This document shows positions 11,214 to 19,814 of a DNA stretch of 64,000 bases, piece after piece; the first letter of the stretch is position 1, and every line of letters starts with the position of its first letter. Origin of the DNA: Alphaproteobacteria bacterium (GTDB taxonomy: Bacteria; Pseudomonadota; Alphaproteobacteria; UBA6615); contig JAJFIX010000006.1 in assembly GCA_021774575.1 (NCBI GenBank), positions 186,001-250,000 on the forward strand, written 5' to 3'. Made by a program: the position numbers and the translations under genes. Below the pieces are notes generated by a model. The model was not told where the DNA came from and made no database searches. It saw only the letters and a list, made by a program, of their open reading frames with translations.

Positions 11214-11373
11214 CGACTACACTGTAGCGACGCTAAACTTCCTGGCCAATCGATCACTTTGAATTCAGTTTCTAAATAACAAGACCGACCTACTGAGTGG
11301 CGAACGCGTCCGTTCAGCTGATATGAAAAAAAGAGACCTTGATTAAACATTTTGCGATAGAGGCATAGAGACG

Positions 11374-12063
11374 ATGAAATTTTTTATCGACACGGCCGAC
11401 CTTGACGAGATCCAAGCATTGGCGGCAACCGGCCTGGTCGACGGCGTGACGACCAACCCGTCATTGATCGCCAAACACGGCGCAGCGATGGCAGACCGGA
11501 TTGCCGACATATGCGCCGCCGTTCCAGGCCCGGTCAGCGCCGAGGTAACCGCAACCGACATCGAGGGCATGCTTGCCGAGGGTCGCGCACTTGCGGCTAT
11601 TGCCGACAATGTTGCGGTGAAAGTGCCGTTGACGGAATCCGGTTTGCGGGCCTGCAAGACGCTGTCGAATGAAGGGACCAAGGTCAATGTCACCCTGTGC
11701 TTTTCAGCAGCCCAGGCGATCCTAGCGGCGAAAGCCGGCGCATCGTTCATCTCGCCTTTCGTTGGTCGGCTCGATGATATCGGACAGAACGGCATGGAGC
11801 TAATCGCAGATATTGTTGAGATTTATGAGCAATATCCCGATTTTGAAACAGAGATATTGGTTGCCTCTGTACGCCACCCGGTTCACGTCGTGGAGGCCGC
11901 CCGGCTTGGGGCTGATGTTGTGACAGTGCCGCCGAAAATATTGAAGCAGTTGTTCCAGCATCCACTGACCGACAAAGGGTTGGCGGCTTTCCTGGCGGAT
12001 TGGGCGGCGTCGGGCCAAGCGCCGATCCTCGAGCAGTTGGAGAAGAAAAATGGCGCCGACTGA
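11374..12063 (+). CDS. fsa: Transaldolase-like fructose-6-phosphate aldolase
   Basis: A 229-residue class I aldolase of the small TalC/Fsa transaldolase group. It starts [13 protein letters not shown] and has the [11 protein letters not shown] motif. The Schiff-base lysine lies in VAVKVPLT (Lys83). It may act as a transaldolase in the pentose phosphate pathway or as an aldolase; the sequence alone does not settle which. Its 3' end overlaps the next gene by 14 bases, so fsa, the DUF484 gene and xerC appear to form one operon. Confidence 0.92.
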   Translation: MKFFIDTADLDEIQALAATGLVDGVTTNPSLIAKHGAAMADRIADICAAVPGPVSAEVTATDIEGMLAEGRALAAIADNVAVKVPLTESGLRACKTLSNEGTKVNVTLCFSAAQAILAAKAGASFISPFVGRLDDIGQNGMELIADIVEIYEQYPDFETEILVASVRHPVHVVEAARLGADVVTVPPKILKQLFQHPLTDKGLAAFLADWAASGQAPILEQLEKKNGAD

Positions 12064-12871
12064 TGGGGCGGACATTGATCGGGTAAAAAAGGCGACGGCT
12101 TCCGATTCTGCTGAGCAATCGACCGACTCCGCGACCGAAAATTCGGCGGAAGATAAGATCACGGAATATCTATCGGCGCACCCGGACTTTTTCGTCGATC
12201 ACCCGGAATTACTGGCAACACTGCTGGCGACGATGGCGCCTCCTACGCGCGATTTTGGTCCGGCGGATACGTCCGAGACCGGGTCCTCGGAGACCGGGCA
12301 AATTGTGGATTTGCAGCAATATATGTTGCGTGAAACCAGGGCGCGGGCGGCGGACCTGGAAGGACAGCTCTCGGAAATTGTTGGTTTGGCGCGGGAAGGC
12401 CTGCACGGGCACGCTCGCATACAAGCCGCCGTCCTGGAAATAATTGCTGCCCAGAATTTAAACGAAGTCATTGAAGTCGTTACCCAAGATCTGATGACAA
12501 CCCTTGATCTTGACGTAGTCATTATTGCCGTCGAAGGTGGCGCCGCAGAGCGGGGCAAGGTGCCGCTTTTTTCGACCGACGGTGTGCGGGTAATGCCCGA
12601 AGGCTATATTGCCGAGGCCCTTGGGCAGGCCGATGTTATTTTACATGAAAATATTTCTGGTGATCGGCGGCTTTACGGCAGCGCGGCCGAGTTGGTCCGT
12701 AGTCAGGCGTTGATCCGCCTGGACGTCATTCCCGGAGAGCCAGCAGCATTGCTTGCCATGGGCGTGCGTCGACTGAACGAGTTTGGACCCCAGCAAGGCA
12801 CCGATCTAATGAGTTTTCTGGGTGAAGTATTGACCCTGTCCATTCGGGCCCGCCTCGGCCAACTTGATTGA
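12050..12871 (+). CDS. DUF484 family protein
   Basis: A 273-residue cytoplasmic protein. After a charged N-terminal leader it has the DUF484 signature [22 protein letters not shown] (residues about 37-58), then a coiled-coil segment around 90-120 and a C-terminal GAF-like domain (about 125-270). DUF484 genes are commonly found next to xerC, as here, but their role is unknown. The start overlaps fsa by 14 bases and the end overlaps the possible TTG start of xerC. Confidence 0.9.
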   Translation: MAPTDGADIDRVKKATASDSAEQSTDSATENSAEDKITEYLSAHPDFFVDHPELLATLLATMAPPTRDFGPADTSETGSSETGQIVDLQQYMLRETRARAADLEGQLSEIVGLAREGLHGHARIQAAVLEIIAAQNLNEVIEVVTQDLMTTLDLDVVIIAVEGGAAERGKVPLFSTDGVRVMPEGYIAEALGQADVILHENISGDRRLYGSAAELVRSQALIRLDVIPGEPAALLAMGVRRLNEFGPQQGTDLMSFLGEVLTLSIRARLGQLD

Positions 12872-12872
12872 A

Positions 12873-13808
12873 ATGGCGATGGCGTCGAAAGGCGTGATCA
12901 TTAATCTGGCGACGGCGCATGGCGCCTGGTTGCAATGGCTCGAAACTGAAAAACGGGTGTCTCCCCATACGTTCGAGGCCTATCGGCGTGACCTCGATCA
13001 CTTCCTAGATTTTATGAGTGAGCATTTGGGTGGCCCGCCGACATTGAACGATTTGAGTGGGCTCAAAGCGATGGATTTTCGCGCCTGGCTGGCCTCGCGG
13101 GCGACCAATGATTATGCAAAAAGCTCGACGGCGCGGGCTCTGTCTACGGTCCGCAGCTTTTTCCATTTTCTGGACCGGCGGGGCGCGGCTCATAACGGTG
13201 TGGTAAAAACCTTGCGCGGACCGCGCCTGCCGAAGGTGCTGCCAAAGGCTCTGGGCGAACTTGAAGTGCGCGAAGTTCTTGAAAATACGCCGGAAAAAAA
13301 TGGTGCGATGAATTGGGTGGCGATCCGTGACACGGCTCTATTTACCCTTCTTTATGGATGTGGATTGCGGATCAACGAAGCCCTCTCGCTCGACTGGGCC
13401 GATCGACCGATTGGTGAGACACTGCGTATTCTCGGAAAGGGCGGCAAGGAACGCATCGTTCCGGTGTTGCCGGCGGTTGCCGACGCCGTTCGCGCTTATA
13501 CCGTCAACTGTCCTATTATCCTGGGTCCCGATGGCCCGTTATTTGTCGGCGTTCGAGGTAAGCGGATGGGAGCACGGGCGGCGCAGGAAGCAATGGCCAA
13601 GTTGCGTCCAAGGCTCGGATTGCCCGACAGTGCTACGCCCCATGCGCTACGCCACAGTTTCGCAACGCATCTCTTGTCGGGTGGGGGCGATCTGCGCGCA
13701 ATCCAGGAATTACTGGGTCACGCAAGTCTGAGTACGACGCAACGCTATACCGATGTCGACGCGGCCCAGCTTAAAGCCGTACATAAGGCGGCTCATCCGA
13801 GGCGCTAA
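12873..13808 (+). CDS. xerC: Tyrosine recombinase XerC
   Basis: A site-specific recombinase that, with XerD, resolves chromosome dimers at dif. The N-terminal SAM-like core-binding domain (about 15-105) is followed by the catalytic domain with the full set of residues: Arg166 in GCGLRINEAL, Lys189 in GKGGKER, His257 and Arg260 in HALRHSFATHLL, His283 in LLGHASL and Tyr292 in TQRYTDVD. I used the ATG at 12873; a TTG at 12864 in the same frame would add three residues. The operon context with DUF484 supports the chromosomal XerC rather than a phage integrase. Confidence 0.95.
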   Translation: MAMASKGVIINLATAHGAWLQWLETEKRVSPHTFEAYRRDLDHFLDFMSEHLGGPPTLNDLSGLKAMDFRAWLASRATNDYAKSSTARALSTVRSFFHFLDRRGAAHNGVVKTLRGPRLPKVLPKALGELEVREVLENTPEKNGAMNWVAIRDTALFTLLYGCGLRINEALSLDWADRPIGETLRILGKGGKERIVPVLPAVADAVRAYTVNCPIILGPDGPLFVGVRGKRMGARAAQEAMAKLRPRLGLPDSATPHALRHSFATHLLSGGGDLRAIQELLGHASLSTTQRYTDVDAAQLKAVHKAAHPRR

Positions 13809-13827
13809 GTCGAATGTAGAATTAGCG

Positions 13828-13851
13828 CCAAGCCTCACACCAAGCCTCACA
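13828..13851. repeat. Perfect 12-bp tandem duplication at the end of lpdA
   Basis: CCAAGCCTCACA occurs twice in a row (13828-13839 and 13840-13851), between the convergent ends of xerC and lpdA. The second copy covers the lpdA stop codon at 13847-13849. Confidence 0.9.
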
Positions 13852-15274
13852 TATGTATCGCCCGACCATCAACGGCGAGGGCGGCTTCCTTGACGCCCTC
13901 ATTAAGAGTTGGGTGACCGTGACAGGTACGGGCCAGGTCCTCGGCTGAACCGCCATATTCCATGGTGATCACTGCCTCATGGATAAGGGTGCCAGCGTCG
14001 GCACCGATAATGTGCGCGCCGAGTATCCGGTCGGTTTTTGCGTCGGCAAGAATTTTCACCCAGCCTTCGGTCTCGCCGATAGCCCGAGCACGGGAGTTCG
14101 CCATAAAGGGAAATTTCCCCGATGTATAATCAATGCCGGCGGCGGTGAGTTCTTCTTCAGTTTGCCCGGTGCAGGCGATTTCGGGGTGGGTGTAGACGAT
14201 GCTTGGGATGACATTGTAATTCACGTGAGGCTTGCCGCCGGCAATTGCCTCAACGCACGCGATGCCTTCTTCCTCTGCTTTGTGGGCGAGCATCGGGCCG
14301 GGCACGCAGTCGCCAATGGCGTAAATTCGGGCAACAGAGGTCGCAAAATTTTCACCGATTTCGATAAAGCCGCGCTCGTCGGTTGCAACACCGATCTCGG
14401 CCAGACCCAGGCCTTGGGTAAAGGGCCGTCGACCGACAGCGACCAAAACGGCATCGCACGAAATCGTTTCCGGGTCACCGCCGGCGACGGGCTCGGCTGT
14501 TATTTCGACCTTGGACTTATTCTTCGTTGCTCCAGTCACTTTGGTGCCGAGTTGAAATCCCAGGCCCTGGCGTTTGAGTGTACGCTGTGCCTGCTTGGCG
14601 AGTTCGCCATCCATGCCGGGCAAAATGCGGTCGAGGAATTCGATCACGGTTACTTTTGATCCGAGACGTTGCCAAACCGATCCCATTTCAAGGCCAATTG
14701 CACCTGCACCGATAACCACAAGATGGTCGGGCACTGCGGCAAGGGAGAGGGCGCCGGTCGAGGTCAAAATCTGCCTTTCGTCGATATCGAGACCGGGCAA
14801 ATCTGAACTGTCGGATCCGGTTGCGATAATGATGTGACTTGCAGTTAATTTTGCCATTTTGCCGTCGGGCCCGGTCACGGCGACGGCACCCTTTCCGGTA
14901 AGTTGCGCCGCGCCCTCTATCCGGGTCACTTTATTTTTCTTGAATAGATGTTCGATCCCACCGGTTAGTGTGGCGACGGTTTCGTCCTTTCGCGCCATCA
15001 TTGCGGCGAGGTCGAGTTTTACTTTTCCGGTGAGGACACCGTGGGACGCCAATCCTGCCTTTGCATCCACCGCCTCACTAAATTTTTCAGAAGAATGGAG
15101 CAGGGCTTTGGACGGAATGCAGCCGACATTGAGGCAGGTGCCGCCGAGGGTCGGGCGTTTGTCGATGCAGGCTGTGTTCAACCCTAGCTGGGCGGCGCGA
15201 ATGGCGGCGACATATCCGCCTGGCCCGGCGCCAATGACAATTAGGTCAAAGCTGGGTGTGGCCGCGTCGGTCAT
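13847..15274 (-). CDS. lpdA: Dihydrolipoyl dehydrogenase (E3)
   Basis: A 475-residue flavoprotein that reoxidises the lipoyl arms of 2-oxo acid dehydrogenases or the glycine cleavage H-protein, passing electrons to NAD. It has the FAD loop GAGPGG (residues 15-20), the redox disulfide Cys47-Cys52 in GGTCLNVGCIPSK, the NAD loop GAGAIGLEMGS, and the C-terminal His454/Glu459 pair in HGHPTLNEG that completes the partner's active site. No E1 or E2 genes are nearby; they may lie elsewhere, or the gene may be a stand-alone lpd. It converges on xerC. Confidence 0.95.
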   Translation of the reverse strand: MTDAATPSFDLIVIGAGPGGYVAAIRAAQLGLNTACIDKRPTLGGTCLNVGCIPSKALLHSSEKFSEAVDAKAGLASHGVLTGKVKLDLAAMMARKDETVATLTGGIEHLFKKNKVTRIEGAAQLTGKGAVAVTGPDGKMAKLTASHIIIATGSDSSDLPGLDIDERQILTSTGALSLAAVPDHLVVIGAGAIGLEMGSVWQRLGSKVTVIEFLDRILPGMDGELAKQAQRTLKRQGLGFQLGTKVTGATKNKSKVEITAEPVAGGDPETISCDAVLVAVGRRPFTQGLGLAEIGVATDERGFIEIGENFATSVARIYAIGDCVPGPMLAHKAEEEGIACVEAIAGGKPHVNYNVIPSIVYTHPEIACTGQTEEELTAAGIDYTSGKFPFMANSRARAIGETEGWVKILADAKTDRILGAHIIGADAGTLIHEAVITMEYGGSAEDLARTCHGHPTLNEGVKEAALAVDGRAIHM

Positions 15275-15377
15275 GGGTTTCGTCCTTTCGTTCCGGTACC
15301 GGTCGAATTTAGCGTTGGGCTTGCCGTTTTGTAGGGTTCAATGCCATGTTTTGCCAGCAAAATCCCAGAGGTGATGA

Positions 15378-15740
15378 ATGACGCCATTTGGCAAAAGAGT
15401 TCGCGAACTGCGCCAACAGCGCGGTCTCACGTTGAAAAAAATGGCCCAGGACCTGGAAATTTCCTCGGCCTATCTTTCGGCGCTTGAACATGGCTATCGT
15501 GGCCTTCCCAGCGCTGCCTTGTTCGTCCAAATCTGCGAATATTTTGGTCTGATATGGGACGATTTCGAAGCAATGCAGAAGCTGATCGACCTCTCCAATC
15601 CCCAGGCCAGCGTTGATACACGCGGCATGTCTGCGGGCCACACGGAACTCGCCAACGAATTTGCGCGAAATATCGGTGCGATGACTGCGGTCGAAGTTGG
15701 GGAATTATTGCAGGCCTTGCGGAAAAAAAAGAGGGCGTAG
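15378..15740 (+). CDS. XRE-family helix-turn-helix regulator
   Basis: A 120-residue DNA-binding protein. The N-terminal HTH spans residues 5-60 (RVRELRQQRGLTLKKMAQDL, then ISSAYLSALEHGYRGLPS). The C-terminal helical tail ends in the basic ALRKKKRA. No sensor domain is present. It is divergent from lpdA with about 100 bases between them, so it might control lpdA or itself; this is inference. Its last codons overlap a strong hairpin that appears to serve as a terminator for the opposite-strand gene. Confidence 0.85.
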   Translation: MTPFGKRVRELRQQRGLTLKKMAQDLEISSAYLSALEHGYRGLPSAALFVQICEYFGLIWDDFEAMQKLIDLSNPQASVDTRGMSAGHTELANEFARNIGAMTAVEVGELLQALRKKKRA

Positions 15741-15760
15741 CCGGAAACCCGGCCACGCCC
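15722..15760 (-). terminator. Intrinsic terminator for the outer-membrane-like gene, overlapping the XRE gene end
   Basis: Read on the minus strand, a hairpin with arms GGGCGTGGCCGG and CCGGCTACGCCC (one mismatch, loop of 3-4 bases; 15733-15760) is followed by a run of eight T (15722-15730 region). It lies 31 bases past the stop of the gene at 15792-16784. It covers the stop codon of the convergent XRE gene, so the two transcription units share this region. The plus strand has no T run here. Confidence 0.8.
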
Positions 15761-15791
15761 AAGGAAACGAATGACTGTCGTTCGTAAAAAA

Positions 15792-16784
15792 CTAAAGCCC
15801 AATCCGAACCTTGGCTGTGAGCGGTACCATCAGTCGACTGCCGTCGTCATTGGCTCCGCCCAGTGCGCTGCCGAATGTGGCGTCAAAACCGGTAAGGCCT
15901 TCGTCACTGTCTAGGTCGCCGCTATAGTGAATGCCTGTCTCGACACCGAGTGAAATAAAGGGGCGAACCCAGTACTGGACGCCGACGTCGAACCCGATAT
16001 TGTAGGTGAGGGTTGTGTCGAAATAATCAATATCGTTGAGTGCCCCAGCACTTAGACCCAATGCGACCGGGTCCAGATCAAGATCAATATCGCTGACCAA
16101 TTTAAATCCTGCGCGACCGCCGACATAGGGTGTAAACCCGCCCGGATCGTTGAAATAGTGGCGATAACCGAAATCCATCCCAAACTCGTGATAGTCCGAA
16201 AACTCACCGTTTAGGTGCGTAGCACCGCTGGCGTCAGCGGGCGAAATCGTCATGAAATTAAATCGCTGACTGTCGGCATAGGTATAATGGAAGCTGACAA
16301 AAGCCTCGCCACGCCGATGCAGCCCTTGGGCAACGTCAAAGCCAAATGTCACCGGTTGGTTATAGACTTCGCCAAAATCGCGCTCGTTGATTTCAAGGGT
16401 TTCGCCGGCGGGCCCACCACCGGTAAGCAGTCGCCGTTCGACGAAATCGCCAAAACCGGTAAAATTGGTGCCGCTATAACCGGTAATTGATAGGCGCCTC
16501 GCGAACCCATGAAGGTCGCCATCTTGATGTTTGTCGCTGACATCTTCGTCGTCGCCACCCAGGTAAAACCTGAAGCCATCGGGCCCTTCGTCTTCGGCAA
16601 TTACTTCTCGGTCCGATATATCTAGGTCCGGTGTATCTAGATCCGATGTTTCTTGAGAGCTTGTGTCATCATCCGCCGATTTTTCGGTGGAGGTGTTTTC
16701 GTCGCTTTGATGTTCGGCATAAGCCGGACCAGCGATAATCATTGCGGCAAATGCTGCCGACAATATGCCAGGGTAAAGTCGCAT
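15792..16784 (-). CDS. Acidic outer-membrane beta-barrel-like protein
   Basis: A 330-residue protein with a clear Sec signal peptide (MRLYPGILSAAFAAMIIAGPAYA, cleavage after residue 23). A strongly acidic, low-complexity segment (about 24-85) contains TSDLDTPDLDISDRE repeats. From about residue 95 alternating aromatic and polar strands suggest a beta barrel (RLSITGYSGTNF, FVSFHYTYADSQRFNFM, FTPYVGGRAGFKLV, NIGFDVGVQYWVRPFISLGV). The protein ends in a hydrophobic residue (VRIGL), as outer membrane proteins often do. No family recognised. It appears monocistronic with its own terminator. Confidence 0.75.
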   Translation of the reverse strand: MRLYPGILSAAFAAMIIAGPAYAEHQSDENTSTEKSADDDTSSQETSDLDTPDLDISDREVIAEDEGPDGFRFYLGGDDEDVSDKHQDGDLHGFARRLSITGYSGTNFTGFGDFVERRLLTGGGPAGETLEINERDFGEVYNQPVTFGFDVAQGLHRRGEAFVSFHYTYADSQRFNFMTISPADASGATHLNGEFSDYHEFGMDFGYRHYFNDPGGFTPYVGGRAGFKLVSDIDLDLDPVALGLSAGALNDIDYFDTTLTYNIGFDVGVQYWVRPFISLGVETGIHYSGDLDSDEGLTGFDATFGSALGGANDDGSRLMVPLTAKVRIGL

Positions 16785-17015
16785 GGGTTTCCCCCCATAA
16801 ACAGAATGTCGACAAAAGGGGAAGCGTCCGCAATACGGACATAGCTTTCGGCCCCCCGAGAGACGATATTCTTTAAGCCAAATCTAGTAACGCCAGTTTC
16901 TTTGCCAGTTTGTTGGCGTACACACTACAGAACCATCACCTGTAATCAAGCCCTAGCTTGGTTTGGTTCGTTTGATTACTGTTTTTTTGTGAGATTGATG
17001 CTTTTGGGCAACAGG

Positions 17016-18338
17016 TTATTTTCCGCGTCGCAAAACACTGCGTCCGATACGGGTCGGGTGTTCTACGGCGTTTTTCTTTTCCGGGCAGTCGGGTTCGGCG
17101 GTGATAAAGGCGCAGGCCAGCTTGCCGTACCAATTGACTGCAGGTGCTGCTGATAGTCCATGTGCAGCTATGCTTCCCATGACCGTGGTAACGATAACCG
17201 CCATGAATAGTTCAGGGTTTGCAATCACACCGCTCTGAACTGTTAATAGGGCAAACAAAATAGAGGCCAGCCCCCGTGGTCCGAACCACCCCAAGAATAG
17301 GATGCTTTGCGGCTTCAGCCGCTTGCCGGCAAGCGCGATCATGACCGGAACCATTCTGAGTACCGTCAAGCTGAGGCCAGCATATATTATGACGGCCCAC
17401 CGGTCGGGGCCGCGTAACGTGGCGATCGCGTCGGGGACCATGACTGCGCCAAAAATCATGAAGGTCAACAAGGTCAGTAGCTGCCCTTGGGTTTCGGCGA
17501 ATTCAAATAGATAACTGCATAGTGAGTGCTTTGTTGCCCCCATAACCAGGCCGGCGGTAAAAGCAGAAATGAACCCGTTGCCACCGATTAGTTCGGCGAT
17601 CGAATAGGCAACCAGGGCGAGGCCGAGGGCGCTCATGCCTTGAAATTCCAAGGTCATCCATTTCGCTTGGGCCGATTTATCAACGATGCGCCCGCCGAAT
17701 AAGCCGACACCGATACCGACGAGCGGTCCTAAAATGAGCTGGAGGCCAATAAATTTGATCCAAAACTCGACAGGCTGTCCGACCTCCTGGCCCGAGGCGG
17801 ACAAGCCAAATGCGATGAGTATCAAGACAATTGGTAAGACAAGACCGTCGTTTAGGCCGCTCTCCACGTTGAGGGCCTGGCGCACCCGCACAGGGACCCG
17901 TTCGGCAATCACCACAATCTGCCCAAGCGCGGCATCGGTCGGTGTTAAGACGACGGCAATCAAGGCGGCATCGATTAGCCCAATCTCGATGCCAAGGATC
18001 GGAAACAGAGTGAGGGCGGCAAATGTGCCCAAAAAAAATGTCAGAGGAAGGCCGATCGTCAGCAATCTGATCGGTAGGCTGTGGTCGCGCCGCAAATGAT
18101 TAATATCGATCCGGGCTGCGTCCGTAAAAAGAACCAATATCAATGTTAACTCGGCCAGAGTTTTGATGATTTCCGCGTCGAGATCGATGACTGCTATTTG
18201 GGCGCCAAATGGCCCGATTGCCAAGCCAAATAGAGCAAACACCATAGGCGGTGTCGCCACCGAGTTGGCCAAGCGCCCCGAAACGAGAGCGAAAGCAAGA
18301 ATGCCGAGGGCAATGACGGCGAAGTCGATGGTGCCCAT
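17016..18338 (-). CDS. CPA1-type cation:proton antiporter
   Basis: A 440-residue inner membrane protein with about 12 hydrophobic segments, of the Na+(K+)/H+ antiporter type. The ion-site region is visible: VVLTPTDAALGQIV near residue 130 and VESGLNDGLVLPIV near residue 157, where the Asp of the ND motif is expected to bind the ion. The charged C-terminal tail after about residue 400 is short, so no RCK/TrkA regulatory domain is present. Probable role in pH or sodium homeostasis; the ion is not determined. It follows the small gene at 18354-18584 on the same strand by 15 bases. Confidence 0.9.
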   Translation of the reverse strand: MGTIDFAVIALGILAFALVSGRLANSVATPPMVFALFGLAIGPFGAQIAVIDLDAEIIKTLAELTLILVLFTDAARIDINHLRRDHSLPIRLLTIGLPLTFFLGTFAALTLFPILGIEIGLIDAALIAVVLTPTDAALGQIVVIAERVPVRVRQALNVESGLNDGLVLPIVLILIAFGLSASGQEVGQPVEFWIKFIGLQLILGPLVGIGVGLFGGRIVDKSAQAKWMTLEFQGMSALGLALVAYSIAELIGGNGFISAFTAGLVMGATKHSLCSYLFEFAETQGQLLTLLTFMIFGAVMVPDAIATLRGPDRWAVIIYAGLSLTVLRMVPVMIALAGKRLKPQSILFLGWFGPRGLASILFALLTVQSGVIANPELFMAVIVTTVMGSIAAHGLSAAPAVNWYGKLACAFITAEPDCPEKKNAVEHPTRIGRSVLRRGK

Positions 18339-18353
18339 TTCAGCTCAGGCGTA

Positions 18354-18584
18354 TCAGCAATAGGGGTGTTTGCGGTGAAGGTGCAGTGCCTCCAACTCAG
18401 CCAGCGATTGGCGCTCTTCCAGGCTCATATTACCGTCGCCGTCGAGCTTGTCTTGTATATGGCGCTCGTGGGGAGGTACCCAACGTCTATCTTGGCTCCA
18501 GCCTTTCGAGCGAGCCAAAGCAACGGCAATAACCGCCATCCCAAGTAATGCCGCGAAACCAATCCAAAAAATATCCGCCATCAA
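18354..18584 (-). CDS. Small membrane-anchored hypothetical protein
   Basis: A 76-residue protein with one N-terminal transmembrane helix (IFWIGFAALLGMAVIAVALA) and a soluble tail containing ERHIQDKLDGDGNMSLEERQ, a possible calcium-loop-like DxDGxxS stretch followed by an amphipathic helix. It ends HRKHPYC. It ends 15 bases before the antiporter start on the same strand and may be co-transcribed. No family recognised. The clean domain order and tight spacing favour a real gene. Confidence 0.6.
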   Translation of the reverse strand: MMADIFWIGFAALLGMAVIAVALARSKGWSQDRRWVPPHERHIQDKLDGDGNMSLEERQSLAELEALHLHRKHPYC

Positions 18585-18696
18585 AACCCCTTTCCAAGGT
18601 TACAGGCTTCTGACAGATATCAATTATCGCCTTTTTATGGCGTCGCGCAAGGTTTCGAAAATATCCATCTGGGGCAATAAAAGGGGCCCTAATCAG

Positions 18697-19680
18697 TCAG
18701 CGATTTAGGCTGACACGCATTGTCATCGGCATGTGATCGGTATGGGCAAAACCTGTATCTGTGCCAAATACATTGTCGATAGTGACGTTGGGTGAAACAA
18801 TAAATCCGTCGATAATCGTGGTGTAATTCTCGTTGGCAACGTAGGGTTTATGAAGTGTACGCATAGTTGGCACGCTCGGGTCGACAGCGATTTTCCATGA
18901 TCTTGGCAGATAATTTGGTGGAAAATCGATCAGCCAAGACAGAAATCCTGGGTCTGTTGTGTTTGGAAAATTTGTATCGACCAGCCGCATGTTCCAATCA
19001 CCTCCTAGTATAACAAAATTGCCCTGAGCAAATTCGGCCGTGGCAAACTCGAACACCGCCTCGGCCTGTTGCCGGCGAATGTCGCCACCCTTATCAAATG
19101 CGGCAAGGTGCAGATTTGCAATGACCCATTCGGTCTTTTGCCCGGCAATAGGAAAGCGAGTTACTTGCAGGGCATAATTTCGTCGGACTAGACCTCTGTT
19201 CCAATTTGGCTCCAATGGGAGAGGAATTAGCTCCTTTTGCGCTGGGCGCGCGTTGGCAATAATGGCCGTCCCATGATCGATTTTGAATGGCCACGGTAGG
19301 CGCGGTGTGGTGATTTCGGTTCGGTAGTAAAAATGCCGTCCGGCAAAATGGTTCTCTAACCGGTTTCGAACCCTTACCCAATAGCTAATTGGACTCCGAA
19401 CCGAAACTTCCTGCAAAAAATAGACGTCGGATTTAATCCCTTCTAAGGTCGCCGTGATGCCTTCTAGATTGGACCTTACGGTCGCCCTGGATGGGGGAAA
19501 TCTTTTGCGACCTCCATCGAAAATAAAATCAGAGCTATGGCCAAGCCCGGCGTAGCCAAGATTCCATGTCGTTAACGATAGCGATGCTCCCAATTCATCG
19601 GGCACGGTTTTTGTTGGGAATGGGCGGCTGAGGGTTACCAATTTAGGGCTCAGTATTTGGGTTAGTTGGTCCAAAGTCAT
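18697..19680 (-). CDS. Endonuclease/exonuclease/phosphatase-fold protein
   Basis: A protein of about 327 residues with the EEP (DNase I-like) fold. Visible motifs are TTWNLGYAGLG, DVYFLQEVSV with the metal-binding Glu, WVIANLHLAAFDKGG, VILGGDWNMRL with the catalytic Asp/Asn, and the C-terminal FAHTDHMPMTM with the catalytic His. No signal peptide is seen, so it is probably cytoplasmic. It could be a nuclease or a lipid/phosphate ester hydrolase. I chose ATG at 19680; a TTG at 19725 would add 15 residues. It is divergent from manC. Confidence 0.8.
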   Translation of the reverse strand: MTLDQLTQILSPKLVTLSRPFPTKTVPDELGASLSLTTWNLGYAGLGHSSDFIFDGGRKRFPPSRATVRSNLEGITATLEGIKSDVYFLQEVSVRSPISYWVRVRNRLENHFAGRHFYYRTEITTPRLPWPFKIDHGTAIIANARPAQKELIPLPLEPNWNRGLVRRNYALQVTRFPIAGQKTEWVIANLHLAAFDKGGDIRRQQAEAVFEFATAEFAQGNFVILGGDWNMRLVDTNFPNTTDPGFLSWLIDFPPNYLPRSWKIAVDPSVPTMRTLHKPYVANENYTTIIDGFIVSPNVTIDNVFGTDTGFAHTDHMPMTMRVSLNR

Positions 19681-19814
19681 GCGGATTGGCTTTGAGTACT
19701 TGTCGCTGAATTTGAGCGCACCCAACCTGTCACGTCAATCGAGTTTGCGTCCGACAATAATTCCGGGCATAACAGCGACGCCCGTAATTATCGGCTAAAA
19801 ATGGAATATAGTTC

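Noticed and set aside
13979-14659. 226-codon plus-strand frame opposite lpdA
   Set aside because: Antisense to lpdA, with no recognisable domain.
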